NCBI RefSeq assembly: GCF_012516315.1
Contig: NZ_CP051185.1
Location: 4,221,363 to 4,285,362 of the forward strand
DNA: 64,000 nucleotides
Origin: Limnospira fusiformis SAG 85.79
GTDB lineage: Bacteria > Cyanobacteriota > Cyanobacteriia > Cyanobacteriales > Microcoleaceae
Reading direction: 5' to 3'
Positions 34,901 through 45,448 of this stretch are shown one piece after another (position 1 is the stretch's first letter; the number at the start of each line of letters is the position of its first letter). The translations under genes were made by a program, and so were the position numbers. The notes below the pieces were generated by a model. That model worked only from the letters and a program-made list of their open reading frames with translations. It did not search any database and was not told where the DNA came from.

Positions 34901-35861
34901 TATAGCACAAGACAGGAAAGTTAGGACGTATAATGGAGAGGACGAGATGACTAAGAAGACCCAAAATGCCAGCCCCCTATAGTTACGACCTCAGACAAAA
35001 AGTTATTGATGCAATTGAACTAGACGGTATGCCCAAAACAGAAGCCAGTCAAGTTTTCCATGTCAGCCGGAACACCATTAATCTCTGGCTGCAAAGAAAA
35101 GCACAGACCGGAGACTTCCTCCCTAAACCTAATCACCCACCTGGCAATAACCACAAAATTACCGACTGGCAGAAATTCAAGGCTTTTGCCCAAGAGCATG
35201 GCGATCAAACCTCCGCTCCAATGGCTGAACTTTGGGATGACGACATCTCTCCTCGCACCATATCCAGAGCCTTGAAGAAAATTGGCTTCACCAGAAAAAA
35301 AACTTACGGCTACCAAGAACGTTGGAAGCAACAGCGAGAGGAGTTTATTGCTCAGATTGAACAGATGGAGCCACAAGAAGTGGTCTACCTCGATGAAGCC
35401 GGCATGAATAGTCAGGACTCGGATTACCCTTATGGTTACTGCGAGGAAGGAAAACGCTTCCATGCCCTCAAATCAGGGAAGAGGCAGGGCAGGGTGAGCT
35501 ATATGGCCGCATGGTGTGATCAACAACTCTTAGCTCCCTTTACCTTTGAGGGTTGTTGTAATCGGACAGTGTTTGAGTTGTGGTTGGAGTTGATCTTAAT
35601 TCCAACATTGAAGCCAGGTCAGACTCTAGTATTGGACAATGCAACGTTTCATAAAGGGGGGCGGATTGCTGAACTGGTGGAGGCAGCTCAATGCCGTTTA
35701 CTCTATCTTCCGCCTTGTTCGCCAGAGCTCAACAAGATAGAGAAATGTTGGTCGTGGTTGAAAGCCCGCATTCGCCATTGTATTGAGCAGTTTGATTCTC
35801 TCCATGATGCCATGGATTCTGTTCTCAATGCTGCGTCCTAACCGTATTGACTAGTGCTATA
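34901..35861 (+). mobile_element. IS630-type insertion sequence, copy B
   Basis: About 961 bp, with left end TATAGCACAAGACAGG, right end ...CTAGTGCTATA and a TA duplication. It lies between a terminator and the tRNA-His gene and interrupts no recognisable gene. Confidence 0.92.
34966..35841 (+). CDS. IS630 family transposase, copy B (intact)
   Basis: 291 residues from ATG (MPAPYSYDLRQKVIDAIE). A helix-turn-helix N-terminus is followed by the DDE domain: 'VVYLDEAGMNSQDSDYPYGY', 'TLVLDNATFHKGG', 'SPELNKIEKCWSWLKA'. The A8 tract at about codon 110 is in frame. With copy F this is one of two copies that look able to make a full transposase. A small change, PCSPELNK for PYSPDLNK, lies next to the catalytic glutamate. 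Confidence 0.92.
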   Translation: MPAPYSYDLRQKVIDAIELDGMPKTEASQVFHVSRNTINLWLQRKAQTGDFLPKPNHPPGNNHKITDWQKFKAFAQEHGDQTSAPMAELWDDDISPRTISRALKKIGFTRKKTYGYQERWKQQREEFIAQIEQMEPQEVVYLDEAGMNSQDSDYPYGYCEEGKRFHALKSGKRQGRVSYMAAWCDQQLLAPFTFEGCCNRTVFELWLELILIPTLKPGQTLVLDNATFHKGGRIAELVEAAQCRLLYLPPCSPELNKIEKCWSWLKARIRHCIEQFDSLHDAMDSVLNAAS

Positions 35862-36013
35862 TCTGATGGGTTAACTCATCTGTCCATTAGGGACTCGATA
35901 CCTGCTCATGATTGGGTTAACCCGGCTTTTCCCTGTCTCCGCTAGCCGAAAAAAAAATTTCGCTCAGGTTATTGCTTTTTATTTGATGTCTGTGCTACGA
36001 TTACTAATCGTAT

Positions 36014-36087
36014 GGCGGGCGTAGCCAAGTGGTTAAGGCAGAGGATTGTGGTTCCTCCACTCGTGGGTTCGAATCCCATCGTTCGCC
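36014..36087 (+). tRNA. tRNA-His (GTG anticodon)
   Basis: Cloverleaf by eye: acceptor GCGGGCG (36015-36021) pairs with CGTTCGC (36080-36086), with the extra G-1 at 36014 opposite C73 as expected for tRNA-His. The D-loop contains AAGTGGTTAAGGC, the anticodon loop ATTGTGGTT carries GTG, and the T-arm is GTGGGTTCGAATCCCAT. CCA is not encoded. The 3' end doubles as the attachment site of an integrated element. Confidence 0.95.
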
Positions 36088-36090
36088 CTG
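36068..36090 (+). other. attL: tRNA-His 3' end direct repeat
   Basis: A 23-bp segment starting TTCGAATCCC and ending TTCGCCCTG, covering the T-loop to just past the tRNA end. It is exactly repeated at 39389-39411. Confidence 0.9.
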
Positions 36091-36374
36091 AAGTCTATCA
36101 CCTTATCCTAGCTGCAATAGCGGGATTTACTTAACCCGATAGTCGTACCGTTACACTTAATATGCACTCCATTCAGTCTTAGCACACGGGACGATTAGTG
36201 CATATCCCTTAGCAACAAAACTTAATTATTGACGGGTTAATCAATAAGCACAACTTAATCAATCTGTCAAATATCCATTCCTCCCCCCAGCAATTCTCAT
36301 TTTAGAAAAAAGCGACTCAAGGACGGAAAATGGGGTAGTGTAAGGACATCCAAGAGCCAATATGGTCAGAGCCG

Positions 36375-37108
36375 TTGGAAAAACATAAGTTGTTTGACAC
36401 AATCGTCAGTTCTTTTCGCCAGCGTTTGTCCTCGTTACCGGACAAGCGTACTGGTAAGAATAGCCACTATGGGATGGAAGACGCAGCTCTAAGCGCGTTT
36501 AGTGTGTTCTTCACTCAAACCCCATCATTCCTTGCCTATCAACGCACCATGGAAGGCAACAAAGGCAAGAGCAATGCTCAAAGCTGGTTTGGGATTCATC
36601 AAATTCCCTCGGACAACCACATCCGGGATTTGTTGGACTCAGTGTCACCAGACCACATCTTTCCGGTCTTTGAGGATATCTTACAAGTATTGGAAGTCCA
36701 GGGGCAGTTAGAAGGCTTCCGTTCACTTGGGGGCAGTCTATTAGTAGCGTTGGATGGCACTGAATACTTCAGTTCCTACAAAATTCACTGCCCCCAATGC
36801 TCGAAGCGCACCCTGAAGTCAGGAGAAACCCATTACTTCCATAGCGTTGTCACCCCAGTCATCGTCTGTCCGGGAAAGACTGGTGTGATTCCCTTGGTTC
36901 CTGAATTGATCGTGCCCCAAGATGGTCATGACAAGCAAGACTGTGAAAATGCTGCCGCGAAACGCTGGCTATCAAGTCAAGGGCAACGCTAATGGGCTGT
37001 GAAGGTCACGGTTTTAGGAGATGATCTCTATTGCCATCAACCGTTGTGCCAGCAGTTTCTGGAGCAGCAACTTAACTTCATCGTGGTCTGTCGCCCCGAG
37101 TCTCATAC
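36375..37108 (+). pseudogene. DDE transposase remnant, unassigned IS family
   Basis: Frame opens near 36375 (TTG; 'PLEKHKLFDTIVSSFRQRLS') and encodes 205 residues including 'LVALDGTEYFSSYKIHCPQC', with a CPQC zinc-knuckle-like pair and a catalytic-type aspartate, then 'LVPELIVPQDGHDKQDCE'. A TAA at 36990-36992 interrupts it, and translation continues in frame ('WAVKVTVLGDDLYCHQPLCQ') until IS630 copy C cuts it at 37109. It resembles IS4/ISNCY-like transposases found in cyanobacteria. Family assignment is tentative. Not functional. Confidence 0.7.
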
Positions 37109-38070
37109 TATAGCATTAGTCAAGGTGGTTAGGACGCAGCTTTGAGAACGGAATCCATGGCATCATGGAGAGAATCAAACTGCTCAATGCAGTGGCGAAT
37201 ACGGGCTTTCAGCCACGACCAACATTTCTCTATCTTGTTGAGGTCTGGCGAATAAGGTGGTAGATAGAGTAAACGGCATTGAGCTGCCTCCACCAGTTCA
37301 GCAATCCGCCCCCCTTTATGAAACGTTGCATTGTCCAATACTAGAGTCTGACCTGGCTTCAATGTTGGAATTAAGATGAACTCCAACCACAACTCAAACA
37401 CTGTCCGATTACAACAACCCTCAAAGCTAAAGGGAGCTAAGAGTTGTTGATGACACCATGCGGCTATCATACTTACCCTGCCCTGCCTCTTCCCTGATTT
37501 GAGTGCATGGAAGCGTTTTCCTTCCTCGCAGTAACCATAAGGGTAATCCGAGTCCTGACTATTCATGCCGGCTTCATCGAGGTAGACCACTTCTTGTGGC
37601 TCCATATGTTCAATCTGAGCCATAAACTCCTCTCGCTGTTGCTTCCAACGTTCTTGGTAGCCGTAAGTTTTTTTTTCTGGTGAAGCCAATTTTCTTCAAG
37701 GCTCTGGATATGGTGCGAGGAGAGATGTCGTCATCCCAAAGTTCAGCCATTTGAGCGGAGGTTTTGTGGCCATGCTCTTGGGCAAAAGCCTTGAATTTCT
37801 GCCAGTCGGTAATTTTGTGGTTATTGCCAGGTCGGTGATTAGGTTTAGGGAGGAAGTCTCCGGTCTGTGCTTTTCTTTGCAGCCAGAGATTAATGGTGTT
37901 CCGGCTGACATGGAAAACTTCACTGGCTTCTGTTTTGGGCATACCGTCTAGTTCAATGGCATCAATAACTTTTTGTCTGAGGTCGTAACTATAGGGGGCT
38001 GGCATTTTTGGTCTTCTTAGTCATCTCGTCCTCTCCATTATACGTCCTAAGTATTCTGTCTTGTGCTATA
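37109..38070 (-). mobile_element. IS630-type insertion sequence, copy C, with frameshifted transposase
   Basis: About 962 bp on the minus strand with TA ends. The transposase (38005 down to 37129) is split because the A tract after 'GFTRK' has nine A residues instead of eight; the two parts overlap in different frames (38005-37610 and 37689-37129). DDE motifs are otherwise intact. Its two flanks belong to different genes (integrase and the transposase remnant). Confidence 0.9.
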
Positions 38071-39306
38071 TTTGCTGTCATTGACCGCAACACTGTGACC
38101 AAATGAACGTGCTCTGATTTCCTGCGGTATCCCATTCATCTCACCTAATTGGTTGGCTAGATGTCGGAAAGCTAATGCTTGAGTAAAGCCCCAATCGTGA
38201 CGTTTAAGCCATAACCTGTGGTTATTATTAAAACCATTAGGGTCTTTAGATGTTGTAATAGGCAAACAAACGTTATGAATCCCAAGACGGTCAATCAAAG
38301 CCTTGTCTTTTGACATTGGGATAGCCAACCGTTGACCTGTTTTGGTGCTACTACCAAAGTAAGTAAACTCACCAATAACCAACACTAACTCAAGGTTGTT
38401 AGGGTCAGATATGACCGGGAAAGTGATACCGTCAATCTTGACTACCTTGTTTAGGTTTTGTACTGCCGCGACCTCTGATGGTCTCAACCCGTATAAAGCA
38501 CACATTGCCGACACCCAACACCAGCCATCACGTACTTGATTTTCTGTGACAGAACGATAATCAGTGTTGCGTTCCTTATTTAGCAAACCTAGCAAGGTAT
38601 CTAAATCTATACTTTGGGACTTAGTAAACACTGTCTGGGCGGGGTCAATCTTTTCTCATTTCTCTAGTGCTTTTTTGCAGCCAGCACGTTCTGCTACTTG
38701 TCTTAATCGATAGTAACGATTTTTGAAGTCTTTGTGACCTACCGGACTATTACCGTCCTGTAATGGGCTATACAGTGCTTCTTTGATACCATCCCAGCTC
38801 ACATAAACATCCCAGTCTGTGACTTTGTTAAACACAGTAAGAAAACAGCGTTTAAATGAACTTTGGTCACTTGATATATCGCGAGAGCGCTTCCGTTTAG
38901 TGTTCTTGTGTACCCCATTAAAGTAATCATCTTCCATCTCTTTAAACACTTGGCGATAGGTGATTAAGTCGTTTTCCAAAGGGGTTTTGTTTTCATCAAG
39001 GATAGTAGCCTTGTACCAGTCCAGCCATTCAGACACCGACTGAAATTGTCCGTCAAGGGATTTATGAACTAACCAGGCCTTATCAACGGCCTTACGGATA
39101 CCCTCAGAAGTGAACTGACAATTACATCCTCGCTGCTTACGCCCTCCCGTCTCCGGGTCAGTAGTGATGTCTAGCTGAATTGTCCCCCGGTTACGCTTAA
39201 TCCTGACACCTTTGGGACATTGTTTGCGGGATAGGTTGAAAAACTCAAGAATATCCTCAAAGCCTTGATATGTACCACTATGTGTACTGTTTGTACTTGC
39301 ACTCAT
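38071..39306 (-). pseudogene. Tyrosine recombinase (integrase) of the tRNA-His element, broken
   Basis: From ATG at 39306 the frame encodes an N-terminal arm-binding and core-binding region for 216 codons, stops at an in-frame TGA (38656-38658), then continues in the same frame with 'FTKSQSIDLDTLLGLLNKER'. The catalytic domain shows 'YGLRPSEVAAV' (first catalytic arginine) and 'FRHLANQLGEMNG...SFGHS' (histidine/arginine region). IS630 copy C at 38070 removes the part with the nucleophilic tyrosine. It lies beside attR and reads away from it, the usual int-att arrangement. It would have catalysed site-specific integration at tRNA-His. Confidence 0.82.
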
Positions 39307-39388
39307 TTTGCACTAACTCCTAAATGTGCGATCGCTTTTGAGTGCATTAGAATGGCGGTAGAATAGGGGTTATAGCTATCCTGATGAC

Positions 39389-39411
39389 TTCGAATCCCAT
39401 CGTTCGCCCTG
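39389..39411 (+). other. attR: second copy of the tRNA-His 3' end
   Basis: Exact 23-bp match to 36068-36090, about 80 bases from the integrase start. No tRNA 5' half precedes it, so it marks the right junction of the element. Confidence 0.9.
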
Positions 39412-39436
39412 GGGCTGAATTCCCCCTGGTTTTTTG
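39408..39436 (+). terminator. Original tRNA-His terminator, displaced by the integration
   Basis: CCTGGGG/CCCCCTGG stem followed by a TTTTTT tract directly after attR. Before integration this would have followed the tRNA gene. Confidence 0.6.
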
Positions 39437-39509
39437 TGTGACTACTACTCACGGGACGACCTATGGTGGAGTCCTTCGTTGGAAGTCTCCAGACTCCCCA
39501 TCCCTGATT

Positions 39510-40382
39510 TTAGATGGCGATCGCTTCTAACGAACAAGCCTTCTCCAGGTAATCATACCAGGCTTCCATACCTTCCCCAGTACGAGCAGATACCTCCAAA
39601 ATCTCAGCTTGTGGTGCAATGCGGCGGATATTGTTAATCGCAGTTTCGCGATCGAACCCTACCGCTTCCGCAATGTCGATTTTATTGATGATGGCTATAT
39701 TGGCAGTTTTGAACAGAGTCGGATATTTTAGGGGTTTATCTTCTCCTTCCGTCACCGACAACACAGCTACCCGCAAATTTTCCCCCAGGTCGTAGGCGGC
39801 GGGACAAACTAGGTTCCCCACATTTTCGATAAATAATAATTGCAGATTATCCAGGTTGATTTTACTTAAAGCCTGGGAGATCATTTCCGCTTCCAGGTGA
39901 CAGACGCTTCCCGTCGTAATTTGCACTACCTGCATTCCGGTTCGTCGCAACCTTTGAGCATCATTATCAGTTTCCAGGTCTCCCACAATTACCGCACTAT
40001 TGAGACGGGAACCCATATCTGATAAAGTGCGTTCCAGTAATGCTGTTTTTCCTGAACCGGGAGAAGACAGCACATTGATCGCAAACAGTTTTTTCGCTAA
40101 AAAGAAGCCTCGATTTCTTTCCGCGAGTCGGTCATTTTTGGAAAGGATGGCTGTGTGAACATCCACTGTTTGATGTTCGCTGTGCTGATGATCATGGTTA
40201 TGATCATGGTGGTGGTGATGATCGTGACCATGGTGGTGATGGTGATCATGATCGTGATCGTGACCATGGTGGTGATGGTGATCATGATCGTGATCGTGAC
40301 CATGATCGTGATCGTGATCTGTTGCGTGACTGTGAATGTGGATGTTTCCCGGTGTAACGGCGCAACCGCAATTGGTACACAT
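39510..40382 (-). CDS. hypB: Hydrogenase nickel incorporation GTPase HypB
   Basis: 290 residues. '[13 protein letters not shown]' at the start gives the high-affinity nickel CxxCGC motif. Residues about 15-72 are a histidine/aspartate-rich tract for nickel storage. The GTPase domain has Walker A '[12 protein letters not shown]', '[11 protein letters not shown]', '[19 protein letters not shown]', '[13 protein letters not shown]' and '[13 protein letters not shown]'. HypB delivers nickel to [NiFe]-hydrogenase with HypA. It follows hypA with two bases between stop and start, so they are co-transcribed. The reverse-strand frame over the His-rich tract is an artefact of its repetitive codons. Confidence 0.96.
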   Translation of the reverse strand: MCTNCGCAVTPGNIHIHSHATDHDHDHGHDHDHDHHHHHGHDHDHDHHHHHGHDHHHHHDHNHDHQHSEHQTVDVHTAILSKNDRLAERNRGFFLAKKLFAINVLSSPGSGKTALLERTLSDMGSRLNSAVIVGDLETDNDAQRLRRTGMQVVQITTGSVCHLEAEMISQALSKINLDNLQLLFIENVGNLVCPAAYDLGENLRVAVLSVTEGEDKPLKYPTLFKTANIAIINKIDIAEAVGFDRETAINNIRRIAPQAEILEVSARTGEGMEAWYDYLEKACSLEAIAI

Positions 40383-40384
40383 AA

Positions 40385-40726
40385 CTACGAAACCTCTAAG
40401 GATGTCAGTTCTAATTCTCTTCCTTGGCGAATGTCAAGACTGGGTTCGCCACACTGGGGACATTCATAAAACCAGGTTTTGGGTTCAAATTCCTGATTAC
40501 AGTGGTGACAGTAACAGCGAACCGGGAGATAGTCGATCTCGAATTTGGCTTTGGCGGCGATCGTTCCAGCAACCACGACATCAAAAGCAAATTCTAGGGC
40601 TTCTACGGCTACTCCAGAATCAGCGCCTACTGTCATTTTAATACGGTGAATCTGATTAGCGCCCTGTTCTTTAGCTTTTTGTAAGGCGATCGCTAAAGTT
40701 TGTTCCATAATACCAACTTCGTGCAT
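40385..40726 (-). CDS. hypA: Hydrogenase maturation nickel metallochaperone HypA
   Basis: 113 residues, standard length. The N-terminus '[15 protein letters not shown]' carries the nickel-binding His2. A zinc site is formed by '[10 protein letters not shown]' and '[10 protein letters not shown]' (two CxxC pairs). HypA receives nickel from HypB for hydrogenase (and sometimes urease) maturation. It is first in a two-gene unit with hypB. No hydrogenase structural gene lies in this window. Confidence 0.95.
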   Translation of the reverse strand: MHEVGIMEQTLAIALQKAKEQGANQIHRIKMTVGADSGVAVEALEFAFDVVVAGTIAAKAKFEIDYLPVRCYCHHCNQEFEPKTWFYECPQCGEPSLDIRQGRELELTSLEVS

Positions 40727-40848
40727 CGCCGTTTACTCCGATGTAGATGAGACTTGTTTTTAGGAAACCAGAAACCCGATTTTTGTCAAAACCGGGTTTC
40801 CCTAAGATGTGATCGCGTAGGGTCTCCCAACCAGAATCGCTATGGTAA

Positions 40849-42598
<1,750 letters not shown>

Positions 42599-43753
42599 AT
42601 GACTAAACGTAAGCGTATCGGGATTTTGACCAGTGGAGGAGACTGTCCCGGTCTGAATGCAGTAATTCGCGCGGTCGTGAATTATGCTACTTGTGAATAT
42701 AATTGGGAAGTACGGGGCATTCCCTATGCCACCCAGGGCCTAATTGAGCGTAAAAGTGTTGTGTTGAACCGCTATGGATTAGAACGCCATGGGATTGACC
42801 CGTTACTGAGTATGGGTGGGACTATTCTGGGGTCCATTAATAAGGGAGATACCGAGGCTCAAGCTGATGAGGTAATTTCTGGCTACCATGACTTGGAATT
42901 GGATGCTCTGATCGCTATTGGTGGAGACGGTAGCCTTGCCATTTTGCACAAATTGGCGAAAAAGGGCAATATGAACCTGGTAGGGGTTCCCAAGACTATT
43001 GATAATGATGTCGCTTGTACGGAACTCTCGGTGGGTTTTAATTCCGCTGTGAGTACAATTTTAGATTCCCTCGATCGCCTTAGCTGTACGGCTGCGAGCC
43101 ATGATCGGGTGATGGTTGTCGAAGTTATGGGTCGCACCACCGGACACTTAGCTCTACATTCTGGAATTGTTGGCGGCGCAGATGCTATCTTGATTCCAGA
43201 AATTCGCTATTCTGTCTCTGGTTTGTGTAAACGCATACAGCAGTTACGGAATTTATGGGAGCGCAAATTTGCGATCGTCGTCGTCGCTGAAGGTGCTAAA
43301 ACTACCAGCGGAGAGTCCCGGTCTTATAAAGATGCTTTGGGAGAAGTGCGATTACGCGGTATAGGTGAATATGTGGCTACGGAAATTGAAACTACACTAG
43401 GGGTAGAATCGCGAGCTACAGTCCTTGGTCATGTCCAGCGGGGTGGTGCGCCTTCCTCTCAAGATCGCTTGCTGGCTACCGCTTTTGGTAAAACTGCTGT
43501 TGATGTGATTGCGGCTGAGGACTATGGCAAAATGGTGGCTTGGAGCAACCACCAAGTTGTCACCGTCTCCCTCGAAAAGGTATTTCAGAATAGCCCCCGC
43601 CTACTTGACCCTAATGGATTTTGGATAGAAACAGCCAGGGCTCTTGGTGTCTATCTGGGAGAAGAATCAGAAATACACAGTACCTGTTCCACCAGCCAAA
43701 ATGGTCATCAGGATAATGTCAATATTGAAACCCCAGAAACTATACTGAACTGA
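42599..43753 (+). CDS. pfkA: 6-phosphofructokinase
   Basis: 384 residues from the ATG at 42599, chosen for its GGAGG site and because 'MTKRKRIGILTSGGDCPGLN' matches family N-termini; an upstream frame to 42518 lacks support. Key motifs: 'GGDCPGLNAVIRAVV', 'GGDGSLAILHKLAKKG' (the G of GGDGS favours ATP over pyrophosphate), 'GVPKTIDNDVACTELSVGF' with the catalytic aspartate, 'VEVMGRTTGHLALHSG', and 'LGHVQRGGAPSSQDRLLAT'. It phosphorylates fructose 6-phosphate in glycolysis. The C-terminal 20 residues are polar and divergent. Confidence 0.93.
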   Translation: MTKRKRIGILTSGGDCPGLNAVIRAVVNYATCEYNWEVRGIPYATQGLIERKSVVLNRYGLERHGIDPLLSMGGTILGSINKGDTEAQADEVISGYHDLELDALIAIGGDGSLAILHKLAKKGNMNLVGVPKTIDNDVACTELSVGFNSAVSTILDSLDRLSCTAASHDRVMVVEVMGRTTGHLALHSGIVGGADAILIPEIRYSVSGLCKRIQQLRNLWERKFAIVVVAEGAKTTSGESRSYKDALGEVRLRGIGEYVATEIETTLGVESRATVLGHVQRGGAPSSQDRLLATAFGKTAVDVIAAEDYGKMVAWSNHQVVTVSLEKVFQNSPRLLDPNGFWIETARALGVYLGEESEIHSTCSTSQNGHQDNVNIETPETILN

Positions 43754-43764
43754 TATCTGAGAAA

Positions 43765-44133
43765 TTAAAGCGATCGCTTTAAATTACGGAGGCGATTAGA
43801 GAAACTTCTCATTACCAGTAAAGCAAATAGGGGGGTCTGTTGAATGGCGAATAAAAATCGCCGTTCATCCATTGTTGCCAGTTTACAGCCAGTTTTCGCT
43901 ATGGCTGTAGAGGCGCGAGTTTTCTCTGGATGAACTAGGGCTCCTTCCCCAAACACATCCCCCTTTTTCAGGGTTTCAATTACTTTTCCCTTCACCACAA
44001 AATCTACTTCCCCCTCAAGAATACCGTACATTAAATCGCCGGGTTCTCCTTCTTCAAAAATTACCTCTCCGGCCGATAAAATCTGCTCCGGCAGGTTTTC
44101 AAAAATTTGGACAGTTTGTGCAGGTTCTAACAT
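43765..44133 (-). CDS. Cyclic nucleotide-binding domain protein
   Basis: 122 residues from the ATG at 44133 (MLEPAQTVQIFENLP); the frame extends to a TTG at 44160. A single CRP-like cNMP-binding beta-roll: 'AGEVIFEEGEPGDLMYGILE', 'GKVIETLKKGDVFGEGALVH' and 'KTRASTAIAKTGCKLATM'. The phosphate-binding cassette FGE-GAL-(x)-RAST is present. No DNA-binding helix-turn-helix follows, so it is a stand-alone sensor or adaptor, not a CRP-type regulator. Such short proteins are widespread in cyanobacteria. It lies downstream of tal on the same strand. Confidence 0.85.
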   Translation of the reverse strand: MLEPAQTVQIFENLPEQILSAGEVIFEEGEPGDLMYGILEGEVDFVVKGKVIETLKKGDVFGEGALVHPEKTRASTAIAKTGCKLATMDERRFLFAIQQTPLFALLVMRSFSNRLRNLKRSL

Positions 44134-44187
44134 AGCTAATGGATAATTGACAATTGACAATGGACAATGAGAAACAGGTAATAAAAC

Positions 44188-44234
44188 TCCCTATCTTACT
44201 CCCTCTCCTTCTGGGAGAGGGAGTAAGATAGGGG
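44188..44234. terminator. Long perfect hairpin between tal and the cNMP-binding gene
   Basis: CTATCTTACTCCCTCTCC (44191-44208) is perfectly complementary to 44214-44231 with a five-base loop. The stem is long enough to act as a terminator or RNA-stability element for the minus-strand tal transcript, though it lacks a clean T-tract. It may instead be a dispersed repeat. Confidence 0.5.
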
Positions 44235-44244
44235 GAGTAGTCCG

Positions 44245-44373
44245 ACCATCCTTATTGTCATCTAAATCCTGAGAAACAGGATCGGTTCCCGCCCATTCTT
44301 TACGGGTGATAAATCCATCTCCATCGGGGTCTTCAACAGGTCATAACTCTTAATCCGCATGGGTTAAAGTTTC
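44245..44373 (-). pseudogene. Relic of the transaldolase C-terminal EF-hand extension
   Basis: Reading on past the tal stop in the same frame gives ETLTHAD, stop, EL, stop, then 'PVEDPDGDGFITRKEWAGTD' and 'PVSQDLDDNKDGRTTP'. The first stretch is a perfect EF-hand loop (D-x-D-x-D-G...E). Family knowledge: many cyanobacterial transaldolases carry C-terminal EF-hands. Three stops (TAG at 44374-44376, then TAA and TGA) separate it from the enzyme here, and its second loop is degraded. It is probably no longer translated. Confidence 0.7.
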
Positions 44374-45360
44374 CTAACTTTCGAGGATAGTTAATCGTTC
44401 GGCGAGTAGGTCTTCCAAGGATTCTAAAGCCTTAGAAAACCCCTTGATTCCTTCCTCTAATTTTTCGGAAGCCATCGGATCTTCCTTGTGCATTTTAGCA
44501 AAGGTTGACCCATCCATTGAGATTTTTTCTATGTCCGATGATTTAGCTAATTCGGGGTCGAGTTTGCGGGGTAAATCTCCCGTTTTAGTATCAAGTTCTT
44601 CAAGAAGACTCGGAGAAATTGTGAGTAAATCACAGCCAGCCAGTTCAGTGATTTCGCCAATATTACGGAAACTCGCTCCCATCACTTCCGTGGGATAGCC
44701 GAATTTTTTGTAGTAGTTATAAATTTGGGTAACAGATTGCACCCCAGGGTCTTCATGAGGGGCATAATTTTCCCGTCCGGTCTTCTTTTTATACCAGTCT
44801 AAAATGCGACCTACAAAAGGAGAAATTAACGTCACTCCAGCTTCAGCACAGGCTACAGCTTGATGAAATCCAAATAATAGGGTAAGATTACAGTGAATTC
44901 CCTCTTTTTCCAAGATTTCGGCGGCGCGAATTCCTTCCCAAGTTGAGGCAATTTTAATCAAAATGCGATCGCGTGAAACACCGTGGGATTCATATTCAGA
45001 AATCAGATAACGAGCTGTAGCGAGCGTGCCTTCAGTATCATAAGATAAACGAGCATCAACTTCTGTCGAGACGCGACCCGGAATAATTTCCAGAATTTGT
45101 AACCCAAAAGCCACGGCTAAACGGTCCGTGGCTCGGGTAGCTACATCTTTCGGAGTCGCTTCGGTTCCTAGTTCAGCGCGAGCTTGTTTCAGGGTATCAT
45201 CAACAATACCTTGATATTCTGGCATCCCTGCTGCTGCTGTAATCAAAGATGGGTTAGTAGTGGCATCTTGGGGGGTAAAGTTGTGAATAGCTTTGATATC
45301 CCCAGTATCAGCAACAACAATAGTAAAATCTCGCAGTTGTTTTAACAAAGTGTTGGACAT
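44374..45360 (-). CDS. tal: Transaldolase
   Basis: 328 residues of TalB type: '[21 protein letters not shown]', split here as '[11 protein letters not shown]' and '[13 protein letters not shown]', plus '[18 protein letters not shown]', the Schiff-base lysine in '[17 protein letters not shown]', '[19 protein letters not shown]' and '[13 protein letters not shown]'. It links the pentose-phosphate pathway and glycolysis. An AGGAG ribosome-binding site lies just before the ATG at 45360 and directly after the 3' splice site of a group II intron (45372), so the gene's leader is interrupted. The C-terminal EF-hand usual in cyanobacteria has been cut off by stop codons. Confidence 0.94.
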   Translation of the reverse strand: MSNTLLKQLRDFTIVVADTGDIKAIHNFTPQDATTNPSLITAAAGMPEYQGIVDDTLKQARAELGTEATPKDVATRATDRLAVAFGLQILEIIPGRVSTEVDARLSYDTEGTLATARYLISEYESHGVSRDRILIKIASTWEGIRAAEILEKEGIHCNLTLLFGFHQAVACAEAGVTLISPFVGRILDWYKKKTGRENYAPHEDPGVQSVTQIYNYYKKFGYPTEVMGASFRNIGEITELAGCDLLTISPSLLEELDTKTGDLPRKLDPELAKSSDIEKISMDGSTFAKMHKEDPMASEKLEEGIKGFSKALESLEDLLAERLTILES

Positions 45361-45448
45361 TTTTAGCTCCTATTAGGGGTCGAGAGTAGAGTCGCCTCTA
45401 CCCCCTCCCATTCAAAACAGTGCGTGAAAGTTTCCCTTCACACGGCTC

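Larger units (their letters stand above)
36091..39388. mobile_element. Decayed integrative element inserted in tRNA-His
   Basis: A 3.3-kb segment bounded by the 23-bp repeat. It contains a broken tyrosine integrase reading away from the attR side, an IS630 copy that removed the integrase C-terminus, and a truncated transposase. No cargo gene remains. Bases 36091-36374 hold nothing recognisable. Confidence 0.8.

Noticed and set aside
40155-40469. Hydrophobic methionine/valine-rich plus-strand frame as a membrane protein
   Set aside because: It is the antisense of the histidine-rich codons of hypB.
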